A stretch of 64,000 nt of DNA from Micromonospora narathiwatensis. GTDB lineage: Bacteria > Actinomycetota > Actinomycetes > Mycobacteriales > Micromonosporaceae. The notes beneath the pieces are model-generated. The model was not told where the DNA came from, searched no databases, and was given only the letters and a program-made list of their open reading frames with translations. Position 1 is the stretch's first letter, and every line of letters begins with the position of its first letter. The DNA lies in contig NZ_LT594324.1 in NCBI RefSeq assembly GCF_900089605.1, forward strand, positions 4,526,001 through 4,590,000, given 5' to 3'. Shown in pieces: positions 27,338-36,459 of the stretch. The position numbers were made by a program, and so were the translations under genes.

Positions 27338-27380
27338 CGAACCGCCTGCCGGCAGTCGGGCGACTCCGGCAGGCGGTTCG
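27338..27380. terminator. terminator between chorismate mutase and opp system 2
   Basis: A perfect 15-bp stem (27338-27352 with 27366-27380) with a 13-base loop between convergent genes. Confidence 0.8.
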
Positions 27381-27386
27381 AACGGC

Positions 27387-28400
27387 TCACGCCTCGTGGG
27401 TGGCCACGATCTCCCGCTGCTCGGCGAAGTGGCAGGCGCTCGGGTGGTCCGAGCCCCGCCGGATCTGGAGCAGCGGCAGCTCCTGGGCGCACGCCGCCTG
27501 TGCCTTCCAGCACCGGGTGCGGAACCGGCAGCCCGAGGGCGGGCTCACCGGGGAGGGGACGTCACCGGTGAGCCGGATGATCGCCTTGCTCTCCCGCACC
27601 GTCGGGTCCGGCACCGGCACCGCCGACAGCAGCGCCTGGGTGTACGGGTGCGTCGGCCGCTCGTAGATCTCGTCCTCGGTGCCGATCTCCACGACCTTGC
27701 CCAGGTACATCACCGCGACCCGGTCGGAGAGGTGGCGCACCACCGACAGGTCGTGCGCGATGAAGATGTACGACAGCCCGAACTCGGCCTGGAGCTTCTC
27801 CAGCAGGTTCATCACCTGGGCCTGGATCGACACGTCCAGGGCCGACACCGGCTCGTCGCAGACGATGACCTCGGGCCGCAGGGCGAGCGCCCGGGCGATG
27901 CCGATGCGCTGCCGCTGGCCGCCGGAGAACTGGTGCGGGTACCGGTTGATGTGCTCCGGGTTCAGGCCGACCAGGTCGAGCAGTTCCTTGACCTTGGTCC
28001 GGCGGGAGCCCTTCGGAGCCACCTCGGGGTGGATCTCGAACGGCTCGCCGACCAGGTCACCGACCGTCATCCGGGGGTTGAGCGAGGTGTACGGGTCCTG
28101 CATCACCAGCTGGATCTGCCGGCGCAGGCGCCGCAGCGCCGCCCCGGAGAGCTTGGAGATGTCCTGCCCCTTGTAGAGCACCTGGCCGGCGGTCGGCCGC
28201 TCCAGGTTCATCAGGACCCGGGCCAGCGTCGACTTGCCGCAGCCCGATTCGCCCACCACGCCCAGGGTCTCGCCGGCCTTCAGCTCGAAGGAGACGCCGT
28301 CGACCGCCTTGACGTGACCGATGGTCTTCTTGAACACGATGCCCCGGGTGACCGGGTAGTGCTTGACCAGGTCACGGACCTCGATGATGTTCTCAGTCAC
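27387..28400 (-). CDS. oligopeptide ABC transporter ATPase, DppF/OppF type (system 2)
   Basis: A 337-residue ATPase with Walker [29 protein letters not shown], signature [15 protein letters not shown], Walker [12 protein letters not shown] and the [19 protein letters not shown] block. The C-terminal oligo_HPY tail has [15 protein letters not shown]. It is the last gene of the reverse-strand operon and overlaps the preceding ATPase gene by 8 bases. Long identical blocks with the DppF-type protein of system 1 (10867-11895) show common descent by duplication. Confidence 0.94.
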   Translation of the reverse strand: MTENIIEVRDLVKHYPVTRGIVFKKTIGHVKAVDGVSFELKAGETLGVVGESGCGKSTLARVLMNLERPTAGQVLYKGQDISKLSGAALRRLRRQIQLVMQDPYTSLNPRMTVGDLVGEPFEIHPEVAPKGSRRTKVKELLDLVGLNPEHINRYPHQFSGGQRQRIGIARALALRPEVIVCDEPVSALDVSIQAQVMNLLEKLQAEFGLSYIFIAHDLSVVRHLSDRVAVMYLGKVVEIGTEDEIYERPTHPYTQALLSAVPVPDPTVRESKAIIRLTGDVPSPVSPPSGCRFRTRCWKAQAACAQELPLLQIRRGSDHPSACHFAEQREIVATHEA

Positions 28401-29430
28401 GGTTCACGAGCTCCTCCGCGAAGTGGCAGGCGCTGGCCCGGCCGCGGCCGAGCTGCAGCAGCCGGGGCTGCTTCTCCCGGCACACCGGCTGCGCCATCGG
28501 GCAGCGGGGGTTGAACGCGCAGCCCGACGGGATGTTCATCAGGTTTGGCGGAAGGCCCTTGATGGTACGGAGCTCCTGCCCCTTCTCGTCCATCCGCGGG
28601 ATCGAGTTGAGCAGGCCGAGGGTGTACGGGTGCGCCGGCTTGGCGTACAGGTCGTACACGTCGGCTTCCTCGACGATCCGGCCGGCGTACATGACCGCGA
28701 TCCGGTCCGCGACGTCGGCGACCACGCCGAGGTCGTGGGTGATCAGGATCATGCCCATCCGCCGCTCCCGCTGGAGTTCGCCGAGCAGGTCCATGATCTG
28801 GGCCTGCACCGTCACGTCCAGCGCGGTGGTCGGTTCGTCGGCGATCAGCACCTCGGGGTCCAGCGCCAGCGACATCGCGATCATGGCGCGCTGCCGCATA
28901 CCGCCCGAGAACTGGTGCGGGTAGTTGCTGTACCGGCCCTTGGCGTTCGGGATCTTCACCTGGTCGAGCATCTCGATCGCGCGCTTCTTGGCGTCCGCGC
29001 GGCTCATGCCGCGCCGGATGCGGAACTGCTCGGCGATCTGGAAACCGACGGTGAAAACCGGGTTGAGGGCGGAGAGCGAGTCCTGGAAGATCATCGCAAT
29101 GCCTTCGCCCCGGATCCGCCGCCGCTGCTCGGGGGACATCGTGAGCATGTCCTTGCCGTGGAAGCGGACCTGGCCACCGGTGACGAAGCCGGGCGGGGTG
29201 TCGAGGATGCCCATGATGGTCTGCGCGGTGACGCTCTTGCCGGAGCCGGACTCGCCGAGCACGGCGAGGGTCTCCCCCGCGTCGACGTGGTACGTCACCC
29301 CGTTGATGACCTTGGCGACGCCGTCCCGGGTACGGAACTCCACCCGCAGGTCGTCGACTTCGAGCAGCCGGCCCGTGGGGCGGCCGGCGGCGCCCGGCGC
29401 GGACTGCTCGGACACGAGAATGTCGGACAA
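28393..29430 (-). CDS. oligopeptide ABC transporter ATPase, DppD/OppD type (system 2)
   Basis: A 345-residue ATPase with [20 protein letters not shown], a [12 protein letters not shown]-loop, [26 protein letters not shown] and [14 protein letters not shown]. The oligo_HPY tail GCAFNPRCPMAQPVC provides the Cys set expected in DppD-type proteins. An Ala/Pro-rich N-terminus of about 20 residues precedes the domain. ATG 29430 lies 10 bases after the permease stop, so the genes are co-transcribed. The binding-protein gene upstream is separated from the permeases by terminator-like hairpins. Confidence 0.94.
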   Translation of the reverse strand: MSDILVSEQSAPGAAGRPTGRLLEVDDLRVEFRTRDGVAKVINGVTYHVDAGETLAVLGESGSGKSVTAQTIMGILDTPPGFVTGGQVRFHGKDMLTMSPEQRRRIRGEGIAMIFQDSLSALNPVFTVGFQIAEQFRIRRGMSRADAKKRAIEMLDQVKIPNAKGRYSNYPHQFSGGMRQRAMIAMSLALDPEVLIADEPTTALDVTVQAQIMDLLGELQRERRMGMILITHDLGVVADVADRIAVMYAGRIVEEADVYDLYAKPAHPYTLGLLNSIPRMDEKGQELRTIKGLPPNLMNIPSGCAFNPRCPMAQPVCREKQPRLLQLGRGRASACHFAEELVNRD

Positions 29431-29440
29431 CTCAGTTCCC

Positions 29441-30412
29441 CTATCGGAGCTTCGGGTCGAGGGCCTCGCGCACCGTCTCGCCGAGCATGACGAAGCTCAG
29501 CACGGCGGCGACGAGGAACGCGGCGGGGAAGAACAGCAGATAGGGCGAGACTCGGATCAAGTTCTGCGCCTCACTGATCATGATGCCCCAGGACACGACG
29601 GGGGTCTTCAGGCCGATGCCCAGGAAGGACAGCGTGGCCTCGGCGCCGATGAAGGAGCCGACCATGATCGTGCCGTAGACCAGCAGCGGTGCGAGGCAGT
29701 TGGGCAGCAGGTGCTTGAAGATGATCCGACCGGTGCCGGCGCCCAGCGCCCGGGCCGCGACGATGTAGTCGGCCTCCTTGGTGGCCAGCACCGAGGAGCG
29801 CATCAGCCGCATCACGACCGGCCAGCTCAGCACGGTCAGCGACATGATCACCAGGGCCATGATCGTCCACTCGCTGTTGTCCGTGCCCGAGCCGTTGAAG
29901 GTGGTCAGGATGACGATCGAGCCGAGCACGAAGGGCAGGCCGAAGAAGATGTCCGCGATCCGGGAGAGCAGCGCGTCCACCCAGCCGCCGCGGTAACCGG
30001 CGATCATGCCCATCGCGCCGCCGATCAGCAGCGTGCCGATGGTGGAGAGCAGCGCCACCACGATCGAGGCGCGGGCACCGTAGATCGTCCGGGCGAACAC
30101 GTCCCGACCCTGCTGGTCGTAGCCGAACCAGGCGTCCGACGACGGCTTCACCAGGCTGTGGGACAGCTCGCCGTTCACCGCGTCGCCGGAGGTGAACAGC
30201 GACGGGAACGCGGCCATCACCACGAACAGCACGATGAACGAGGCGGAGATCCAGAACAGCGGCTTCCGGCGCAGGTCGAGCCAGGCGTCGCCGAGCAGGC
30301 CGCGCGGCTGCTGCTGCTTCTGCGCGCTCTCGGGGTTGGTGGGGGATCCGCTCTCGGTCGGCGCCTCGATGCGGGGGGTGCTGACAAGCGAAGCGGCACT
30401 CGGGTCACTCAT
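29441..30412 (-). CDS. oligopeptide ABC transporter permease, DppC/OppC type (system 2)
   Basis: A 323-residue permease. The cytosolic N-terminus of about 50 residues contains QKQQQPRGLLGDAWLDLRRK, followed by the first helix, an external loop with WFGYDQQGRDVFARTIYGAR (the family-wide substrate-facing motif) and the EAA region ATKEADYIVAARALGAGTGR. The C-terminus FVMLGETVREALDPKLR is almost identical to that of the system 1 C permease. ATG 30412 overlaps the upstream permease stop by 8 bases, the same overlap length as in system 1. Confidence 0.93.
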   Translation of the reverse strand: MSDPSAASLVSTPRIEAPTESGSPTNPESAQKQQQPRGLLGDAWLDLRRKPLFWISASFIVLFVVMAAFPSLFTSGDAVNGELSHSLVKPSSDAWFGYDQQGRDVFARTIYGARASIVVALLSTIGTLLIGGAMGMIAGYRGGWVDALLSRIADIFFGLPFVLGSIVILTTFNGSGTDNSEWTIMALVIMSLTVLSWPVVMRLMRSSVLATKEADYIVAARALGAGTGRIIFKHLLPNCLAPLLVYGTIMVGSFIGAEATLSFLGIGLKTPVVSWGIMISEAQNLIRVSPYLLFFPAAFLVAAVLSFVMLGETVREALDPKLR

Positions 30413-31331
30413 AGCGAATCCTCGGGTCCAGGGCGGCGTAGAGCAGGTCCACCAGCAGGTTCATCAGGAGATAGACGACCACCAGCACCACCACGATGCC
30501 GACAACGGTAGCGCTCTCCTTGGTGACGATCGACCGGAGGACCTGGCGACCGATGCCGTTGATGCCGAAGATGCCCTCGGTCACGATCGCGCCACCCATC
30601 AGGGCGCCGAGGTCGGTGCCGAGCAGGGTGACGACCGGAATGAGCGAGTTGCGCAGCAGGTGCACGCCCACCACCCGGCGCATGGGCAGACCCTTGGCGA
30701 TGGCGGTGCGGACGTAGTCGGCGCGGCGGTTCTCCGCGATGCTGGTGCGCGCCACCCGGGCGATGTACGCCATCGAGGCGCTGCCCAGCACGAAGCCCGG
30801 CAGGATCAGCTCGGTGAATCGCATCTCCGAGGAGACGGTGGGGGTGACGATGCCCCACTTGACGCCGAAGAACCACTGAAGCACGAAGCCGATGACGAAG
30901 ACGGGCAGCGCGATCAGGAAGAGGGTGGAGACCAGGACCAGGTTGTCCAGGAAGCCGTTGCGCCGGAGACCGGTCAGTACGCCCGCGCCGAGACCGATGA
31001 CGGCCTCGATGGCGAGCGCGACCACCGCCAGCTTCAGGGTGTTCGGGTACGACGTCGCGATGATGTCGCTGATCGGCCGGCCACTGAACGTGGAGCCGAA
31101 GTCACCCTGGAAAAGGTTCTTCATGTAGCTGGCGTACTGCACCCAAATCGACTGGTCGAGATGGTACTTCTCGGTCATCATCGCCCGGTAGTTGTCGGGG
31201 CAACCGCGGTCGCCACACTTGCCGGCGAAGGGGTCGCCGGGCACCGACCAGACGAGCCAGTAGATCAGGAACGTCGTGCCGATGAACACCGGCACAAGTT
31301 GCAGCAGCCGTCTCAAGAGATAACGGCCCAT
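30405..31331 (-). CDS. oligopeptide ABC transporter permease, DppB/OppB type (system 2)
   Basis: A 308-residue permease starting MGRYLLRRLLQLVPVFIGTT. The external loop has GKCGDRGCPDNYRAM with two Cys four residues apart, likely a disulfide outside the membrane. The system 1 protein lacks this. The EAA region is NRRADYVRTAIAKGLPMRRV with LLRNSLIPVVTLLGTDLG. I chose ATG 31331 because GGAGG lies upstream and the product then starts at the conserved N-terminus; an earlier frame adds 14 unsupported residues. Confidence 0.93.
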   Translation of the reverse strand: MGRYLLRRLLQLVPVFIGTTFLIYWLVWSVPGDPFAGKCGDRGCPDNYRAMMTEKYHLDQSIWVQYASYMKNLFQGDFGSTFSGRPISDIIATSYPNTLKLAVVALAIEAVIGLGAGVLTGLRRNGFLDNLVLVSTLFLIALPVFVIGFVLQWFFGVKWGIVTPTVSSEMRFTELILPGFVLGSASMAYIARVARTSIAENRRADYVRTAIAKGLPMRRVVGVHLLRNSLIPVVTLLGTDLGALMGGAIVTEGIFGINGIGRQVLRSIVTKESATVVGIVVVLVVVYLLMNLLVDLLYAALDPRIRYE

Positions 31332-31389
31332 GGGGTGGTCCTCCAGACAGGGGGCGCGTCGGACGGCCGACACGGTGGTGACAAACGTG

Positions 31390-31463
31390 CGAGGGGTTTG
31401 TTGTACACCCCCTCGCGGAACGGCCCCGGGTCGGGCTCACCGGTAGGCGAGCCCGACCCGGGG
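31390..31463 (-). terminator. two hairpins between the binding-protein gene and the permease genes
   Basis: A perfect 15-bp stem (31424-31438 with 31449-31463) with a 10-base loop comes first after the lipoprotein stop. A 7-bp stem (31390-31396/31409-31415) follows. They probably stop most transcripts after the binding-protein gene, so it is made in excess over the permeases. Confidence 0.72.
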
Positions 31464-31477
31464 TCAGACCGTTCGGA

Positions 31478-33121
31478 TCAGAGCTCGACCGAGGTGATGT
31501 CGAGCTCGCCGACGTTGGTCAGCTCCATCTTCTTGATCTTCTCCGAGTGGCCGGACTGCTGGCCACCGAAGTAGATCGGCATCGACGGGACGTCCTGGTC
31601 GATGAGCTTGACAGCCTCAGCGAACTTCTTGTGCGACTCCTCGAGGCTGGGGGCCGCGAGGGCCTCCTTGGCGAGGGCGTCGACCTCCTTGTTGCTGTAC
31701 AGACCGTCGTTCGAGGAACCACCGGTCACGTAGAGCGGCATGATCCAGTTCTCGACGTCCGGGTAGTCCTGCTGCCAGCCGGCACGGTAGGCGCCGGTCA
31801 TCTTGTGGGCGTTGATGTTGGCCCGGAAGACCGCGAAGGTCGGCACGCCGACGGCGACGGCGTCGATGCCCAGGTTGGTCTTGATCTGCTGGGCGACGGC
31901 CTCCATCCACGCCTTGTGGCTGGCGTCCGCGTTGTACGACAGGGTCAGCTTGCCCTGGAAGCCACCGGACTCGGCGTAGAGCTGCTTGGCCAGGTCCACG
32001 TCGAACTTGCAGGCGGTGCAGTTGCCCGGCACGGCGCCCGGGGTCAGCGGGTTGGCCCAGCTGTCGGCCGGCTTCCGGTTACCGAAGAAGATCTTGTCGG
32101 TGATCGCCTGCCGGTCGATGGCGTGCGAGATCGCCGCGCGCAGCTTCGGGTTCTGGAAGCGCTTGTCGTAGATCGGGAAGGCGATGATGCCCGTCGACGG
32201 GGTGGTGGAGGGGATGGCCCGGTCGCCCAGGTCGGCCTTCCACTTGTCGCCGGCCAGCGAGGAGACCGGGACCTGCTGCATGAAGTCGATGTTGTTGGAG
32301 ACCAGGTCGTTGTACTCGGCCGTGTCGTCCTGGTAGATCTTGACGGTGACGTCCTTGATCTTCATCTTGTCGCGCAGGTTGTAGTCGTCGAAGCGGGTGA
32401 GCTTGATCTCGACGTCGTCCTGCCACGAGACGAACTTGACCGGGCCGTTACCGATCGGCTTCTTGCCGAAGGCGTCCGCTTCCTGGGTGAAGAAGGCGTC
32501 CGGCAGCGGCACGAAGGCGCTGTAGCCGAGCTTGGTCGGGAAGACCGCGGTCGGCGCGTTGAGGGTGACCTCGAAGGTCCAGTCGTCGACGACCTTGAGG
32601 CCGGACATCTCCTTGGCCTTGGGCTCCGGGGCCTTCTGCGGGCCGTCCGGGCCGTCCGGGTCCTCGGTGAAGACGTCGTCGAAGCCCTGGATGTCCGCGA
32701 AGAAGCTGGCGTTCTGCGCGCCGTTCGGGCCGTACGCAGCCCAGTTCCAGGCCTTGACGAAGCTCTCGGCCTTGACGGTGCTGCCGTCGTGGAACTTGGT
32801 GTTCTGCTTGATCTTGATCGTGAAGACCTTGGAGTCCTTGGTCTCGATCGACTCGGCAAGGGCGTTCTGGGGAGCGCCACCGTTGTTCGGGTACTCGACC
32901 AGACCGGTCCACAGGTAGTCGATGATCCTGCCGCCACCGGTCTCGGTGGTGTTCGCCGGAACCAGGGGGTTCTCCGGCTGGGTGCCGCCGATGATGATCG
33001 CGCCATCGTTGCTGGCGCTGGCGTCGCCACCGTCGCCGTTGCCGCTGGAGCAGCCGGACGCGACGAGCGCGAACGCCGCACCCACGGCGAGCGCGCCGCT
33101 CGCCCGCTTCGAGACTCTCAT
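31478..33121 (-). CDS. oligopeptide ABC transporter substrate-binding lipoprotein (system 2)
   Basis: A 547-residue SBP_bac_5 protein with a lipoprotein signal ending VASGC (Cys about residue 24) and a Gly/Asp/Ser linker. The body shows QPENPLVPANTTETGGGR at the N-terminus, TKFHDGSTVKAESFVKAWNW in lobe I, PIGNGPVKFV, and a C-terminal QDVPSMPIYFGGQQSGHS. An insert with DPDGPDGPQKAPEPKAKEMS is absent from the system 1 protein. GAGGAGG lies upstream of ATG 33121. It is the first gene of its operon and is probably expressed above the rest because of the following terminators. Confidence 0.93.
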   Translation of the reverse strand: MRVSKRASGALAVGAAFALVASGCSSGNGDGGDASASNDGAIIIGGTQPENPLVPANTTETGGGRIIDYLWTGLVEYPNNGGAPQNALAESIETKDSKVFTIKIKQNTKFHDGSTVKAESFVKAWNWAAYGPNGAQNASFFADIQGFDDVFTEDPDGPDGPQKAPEPKAKEMSGLKVVDDWTFEVTLNAPTAVFPTKLGYSAFVPLPDAFFTQEADAFGKKPIGNGPVKFVSWQDDVEIKLTRFDDYNLRDKMKIKDVTVKIYQDDTAEYNDLVSNNIDFMQQVPVSSLAGDKWKADLGDRAIPSTTPSTGIIAFPIYDKRFQNPKLRAAISHAIDRQAITDKIFFGNRKPADSWANPLTPGAVPGNCTACKFDVDLAKQLYAESGGFQGKLTLSYNADASHKAWMEAVAQQIKTNLGIDAVAVGVPTFAVFRANINAHKMTGAYRAGWQQDYPDVENWIMPLYVTGGSSNDGLYSNKEVDALAKEALAAPSLEESHKKFAEAVKLIDQDVPSMPIYFGGQQSGHSEKIKKMELTNVGELDITSVEL

Positions 33122-33550
33122 TCCGAGGGGCCTCCTCTTTCTAACCTGGTTCCGTCGTGAACTTCACGCACGTCTTGGGGGGTGACACCAACCGCCGACC
33201 CGAACCACAGGTCGCCGGCTTACCGCAGAGGAAATCGGGACACCCCAGGGGTACCGATCCGCCGGGCACCACACCCAGGCGAGGACATCACGCAGGGGCC
33301 GACGCCACCCAACGTCAAAGATGATCGACGTCGCGTGATCGGCGGGCCCGACGAGTTGCCCACACCGGGGGTGAGGTGCTGCCACTGTGACACCCACCGG
33401 CCCGTTCCGTGAAGGTGCCGTTATCAAGCCGTTAGTTGGCCGCCACGTTGCCGATACTTGAGAAAAGATCATGAAACGTGCCGGTCATACCACTCTGAAC
33501 AGGAAAGACACAGTCACACCGCGCCAGACCCCCGCGTAGGCTCGGTGGCT
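33122..33550. other. 429-base divergent intergenic region
   Basis: No gene is supported. A likely leaderless promoter for the PIG-L gene ends at TAGGCT (33537-33542), 8 bases before its GTG, with GTCACA 18 bases further up. The promoter of the minus-strand lipoprotein gene must also lie here, but I cannot place it with confidence. No repeats stand out. Confidence 0.45.
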
Positions 33551-34285
33551 GTGACCTTCCCCGCCTCCTCTCCGGCGCTCCCCGACATCCGCCGGACGCT
33601 GGCCGTATTTGCCCATCCGGATGATGTCGACTTCGGCTGTGCGGGCACCATCGCTGGCTGGGTGGACGAGGGTATCGAGGTGGCGTATCTGGTCGTGACC
33701 CGGGGGGACTCCGGCGGGTTCGACGACACTCCTCGCGAGGAGATGCCCGCCCGGCGCGAGGCGGAGCAGCGGGCGGCGGCCGCCGCCGTCGGCGTACACC
33801 GGATCGACTTCCTCGACGGATACCCCGACGGCCTGCTCGCCTCCGGCCCGGAGCTACGCCGCGACATCACCGCCGCGATCCGCCGGTTCCGGCCGGACCG
33901 GGTGCTCACCAGTTCCCCACTGCGCCGCTGGGAGCTCCTCACCGGCCCGAGCCACCCCGACCACCTGGCCGTCGGCGAGGCCGCCACCTGCGCGGTCTAC
34001 CCCGACTCGCGCAACCGCTTCGCCTTCCCCGAGCTGCTCGCCGAAGGACTCGAACCCTGGGTGGTCCGGGAGATCTGGTACGCGGGCGGCCCCGCGCCGG
34101 ACCACGCCGTCGACGTGACCGACCGGGTCGACCGGAAGATCGCCGCGATGCGGGCGCACCGCTCGCAGACCGCGCAGATGGACGTGACGGCGTGGGTGCA
34201 CGACCTGCTCGGCATGATCGCCGGCAACGCCGGGCTACCCGCCGGCCGGCTGGCCGAGGCGTTCACCGTGCTGCGCACCGAGTGA
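33551..34285 (+). CDS. PIG-L/LmbE-family deacetylase
   Basis: About 244 residues of the zinc-dependent N-acetylglucosamine deacetylase-like family, which in actinomycetes includes MshB and Mca of mycothiol metabolism and several antibiotic enzymes. FAHPDDVDFGCAGT near residue 20 has the AHPDD zinc motif, and PSHPDHLAVGEA near residue 136 supplies the third ligand. The short length and lack of MshB-specific blocks leave the substrate open. GTG 33551 fits a leaderless promoter, and GTG 33545 is two codons earlier. It stands alone between the transporter operon and the two-component genes. Confidence 0.87.
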   Translation: MTFPASSPALPDIRRTLAVFAHPDDVDFGCAGTIAGWVDEGIEVAYLVVTRGDSGGFDDTPREEMPARREAEQRAAAAAVGVHRIDFLDGYPDGLLASGPELRRDITAAIRRFRPDRVLTSSPLRRWELLTGPSHPDHLAVGEAATCAVYPDSRNRFAFPELLAEGLEPWVVREIWYAGGPAPDHAVDVTDRVDRKIAAMRAHRSQTAQMDVTAWVHDLLGMIAGNAGLPAGRLAEAFTVLRTE

Positions 34286-34336
34286 TCGGAACCGGTCGGC
34301 AGGTACCGGGTGGTACGGCAAAGCGGGGCCGGGCGG

Positions 34337-35023
34337 TCAGACCAGCCGGCGGTCGGCCGCCCAGCGGGACAGCTCGTACCGGTTGGACATCTGGAGCTTG
34401 CGCAGCACGTTGGAGACGTGCGTCTCGACCGTCTTGATCGAGATGTACAGCTCCTTGGCGATCTCCTTGTACGCGTACCCCCGGGCCAGCAGCCGGAGCA
34501 CCTCGCGCTCGCGGTTGGTGAGCTGGTCCAACTCCGGGTCGGCGACCGGCGCGTCCGGCCGGGCCGCGAACGCGTCCAGCACGAACCCGGCCAGCCGGGG
34601 ACTGAACACCGCGTCCCCCTCGGCCACCCGGCGGATGGCGTCGGTCAGCTCGTCCGGCGAGATGGTCTTGGTGACGTAACCCCGGGCGCCGGCCCGGATC
34701 AGCCCGATCACGTCCTCGGCCGCGTCGGAGACGCTCAACGCCAGGAACCGCACCTGCGGGTGGGTACGCCGCATCGCCTCCAGCACCGCCCGGCCGCCGC
34801 CGTCCGGCATGTGCACGTCGAGCAGCACCACGTCGGGCTGGGTCGCCGCGATCCGGCTGACCGCCTCGGCCACCGTGCTGGCCTCGCCGACCACCTCGAC
34901 ATGCCCGCCCAGCTCGGCGCGTACGCCGGCCCGGAACATGGCGTGGTCGTCGACGAGGAACACCCGCAGCCGCCCGTCCCGGGGTGCCGCTCCCTCGACC
35001 GGTCCCTGCTCGGCCATGGTCAT
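34337..35023 (-). CDS. NarL/LuxR-family response regulator
   Basis: A 228-residue regulator: receiver domain with acidic pair VDDHAMFRAG (about residues 24-33), phospho-acceptor Asp near 69 in VVLLDVHMPDGGG, and switch Lys in GYVTKTISPDEL. The C-terminal helix-turn-helix from about 165 has LTNREREVLRLLARGYAYKE and SIKTVETHVSNVLRKL. ATG 35023 overlaps the sensor kinase stop as ATGA, so the pair is coupled. Its likely targets include the divergent PspC-LiaF-like operon at 36460, as in LiaRS-type systems (inference). Confidence 0.93.
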   Translation of the reverse strand: MTMAEQGPVEGAAPRDGRLRVFLVDDHAMFRAGVRAELGGHVEVVGEASTVAEAVSRIAATQPDVVLLDVHMPDGGGRAVLEAMRRTHPQVRFLALSVSDAAEDVIGLIRAGARGYVTKTISPDELTDAIRRVAEGDAVFSPRLAGFVLDAFAARPDAPVADPELDQLTNREREVLRLLARGYAYKEIAKELYISIKTVETHVSNVLRKLQMSNRYELSRWAADRRLV

Positions 35024-36261
35024 CTGTCCCTTTCCGCCGTGGAGCCGGAGCCGCTGATCGGCAGGATCAGCCGGACCTCGGTCCCCTCCCCCGGCCCGGA
35101 CCGGATCTCCGCCCGGCCGCCGTGCCGCTTCATCCGCCCGATGATCGAGCCCCGGACGCCGTGCCGGTGATCCTCCACCGTATCCGGGTCGAAGCCCTTG
35201 CCCCGGTCCCGTACGAAGACGCTGACCTGCTCCGGCTCCACCTCGGCGTAGAGCGACACCGTGCTGACCCCGGCGTGCCGGGCCGCGTTGACCAACGCCT
35301 CCCGGGCGGCGGCGACGAGCGCGCCCACCCGCTCGTCGGTCTCCCGGTCGCCCACCACCACCGCCTCGACGGTGATGGCGAAGGTGTCCTCCACCTCGGC
35401 GGCGGCCTGCTCCAGCGCGGCGGCGAAGCGCTCCGTCGGCGAGGCGGTCGGCTTGTAGAGCCAGTTCCGCAGCGACCGTTCCTGGCCGCGGGCCAGCCGC
35501 TGCACGGTCTTGACGTCGCTGGCGTTGCGCTGGATCAGGGCGAGGGTGTGCAGCACCTGGTCGTGCACCATCGCGGCCAACTCGGCGCGTTCCTGCTCGC
35601 GGATCCGCCCCTCGCGCTCCGAGCGCAGCTGGTTCCAGGTACGCCAGAGCATCGGCCCCGTCACGACGCCGACGCCGGCCAGCCCGACCAGCGCGAAGAT
35701 CACACCGTTGAGCACGGCGTCGAAGTTCTGCGCCGGCGAGTAGACCGCGGCCACGCCGATGATGCCGACGGCGACGAGCACGCCGCCGCCGACGAAGCGG
35801 AGCACGAACGCCCGCCGGTCGCTCTCCTCCACCACCGCGCCCAGCCAGGGCACCGCCATCGACCCGCTCCACTGCTGGCGACGCTCGGGCGCGGACTGGT
35901 GCCAGATCACGCCGGCGCCGACCGCGATGATCGCGACCAGCCAGCCGGCGGTGCCGGCGGCGCCGACGGAGTGGAAGGCCATCATCTGGACCAGCAGCAC
36001 GCCCAGCCCGATCGCCACGAAGGGCAGGAGCTGGGCGAGGTCGCGGCGGGGCGGGACGGCGGTGTCGCCCGGGCGGGGCGGGACGACCGCCCAGAAGGCG
36101 GCGTACAGCAGCAGCCCGAGACCGTTCAGCCCGAGCAGCACCATGAAGGCGATCCGGACGCGGAGCACCGAGATGCCGAGGTGCTCGGCGATGCCGGCGG
36201 CCACCCCGGCGGCCAGCCGGTGCTCGGTGGCCCGGTAGAGCCGTGGGGGGTGCGGGGTCAC
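35020..36261 (-). CDS. sensor histidine kinase with N-terminal PspC domain
   Basis: A 413-residue membrane kinase. Residues 1-65 form a PspC domain (ATEHRLAAGVAAGIAEHLGI, then a helix). Four or five further hydrophobic segments lie before residue 205. The kinase core has the HisKA_3 box AAMVHDQVLHTL with His near 233, followed by an ATPase domain with ALVNAARHAGVS and DRGKGFDPD. PspC-type sensors respond to envelope stress in actinomycetes (family knowledge). The start is ATG 36261. The gene is divergent from a second PspC-domain protein 200 bases away and coupled to its regulator. Confidence 0.93.
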   Translation of the reverse strand: MTPHPPRLYRATEHRLAAGVAAGIAEHLGISVLRVRIAFMVLLGLNGLGLLLYAAFWAVVPPRPGDTAVPPRRDLAQLLPFVAIGLGVLLVQMMAFHSVGAAGTAGWLVAIIAVGAGVIWHQSAPERRQQWSGSMAVPWLGAVVEESDRRAFVLRFVGGGVLVAVGIIGVAAVYSPAQNFDAVLNGVIFALVGLAGVGVVTGPMLWRTWNQLRSEREGRIREQERAELAAMVHDQVLHTLALIQRNASDVKTVQRLARGQERSLRNWLYKPTASPTERFAAALEQAAAEVEDTFAITVEAVVVGDRETDERVGALVAAAREALVNAARHAGVSTVSLYAEVEPEQVSVFVRDRGKGFDPDTVEDHRHGVRGSIIGRMKRHGGRAEIRSGPGEGTEVRLILPISGSGSTAERDR

Positions 36262-36459
36262 GGTGCTGCTGATCGGAGGCTCCCGGGGTCGGGCGGTCGT
36301 GGCGGTGGCCGGCCGGCGCCGGCGCCGCTTCGATCGTCACACGGCCGGACCGCCGGCGACCATGGGGACGCCCCCGACATTCGGGCCCCGAGATCTCAGG
36401 GTGGCGTCAGGGTCGGGTCCGGAGGACGCTCGGGCGGAGGGGGCAGCAGGATCAAAGGT

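Noticed and set aside
27366..27380. tRNA T-loop-like GGTTCGAA
   Set aside because: It is one arm of a terminator hairpin; no acceptor or anticodon stems surround it.
33467..33476. second copy of the TTCATGATC repeat end (GATCATGAA)
   Set aside because: Only one arm is present and no inverted partner lies within 100 bases, so it is probably chance.
34337..36340. 667-residue minus-strand frame spanning the kinase and regulator
   Set aside because: Its N-terminal two-thirds is an out-of-frame shadow of the sensor kinase; only the C-terminal 228 residues are the response regulator.
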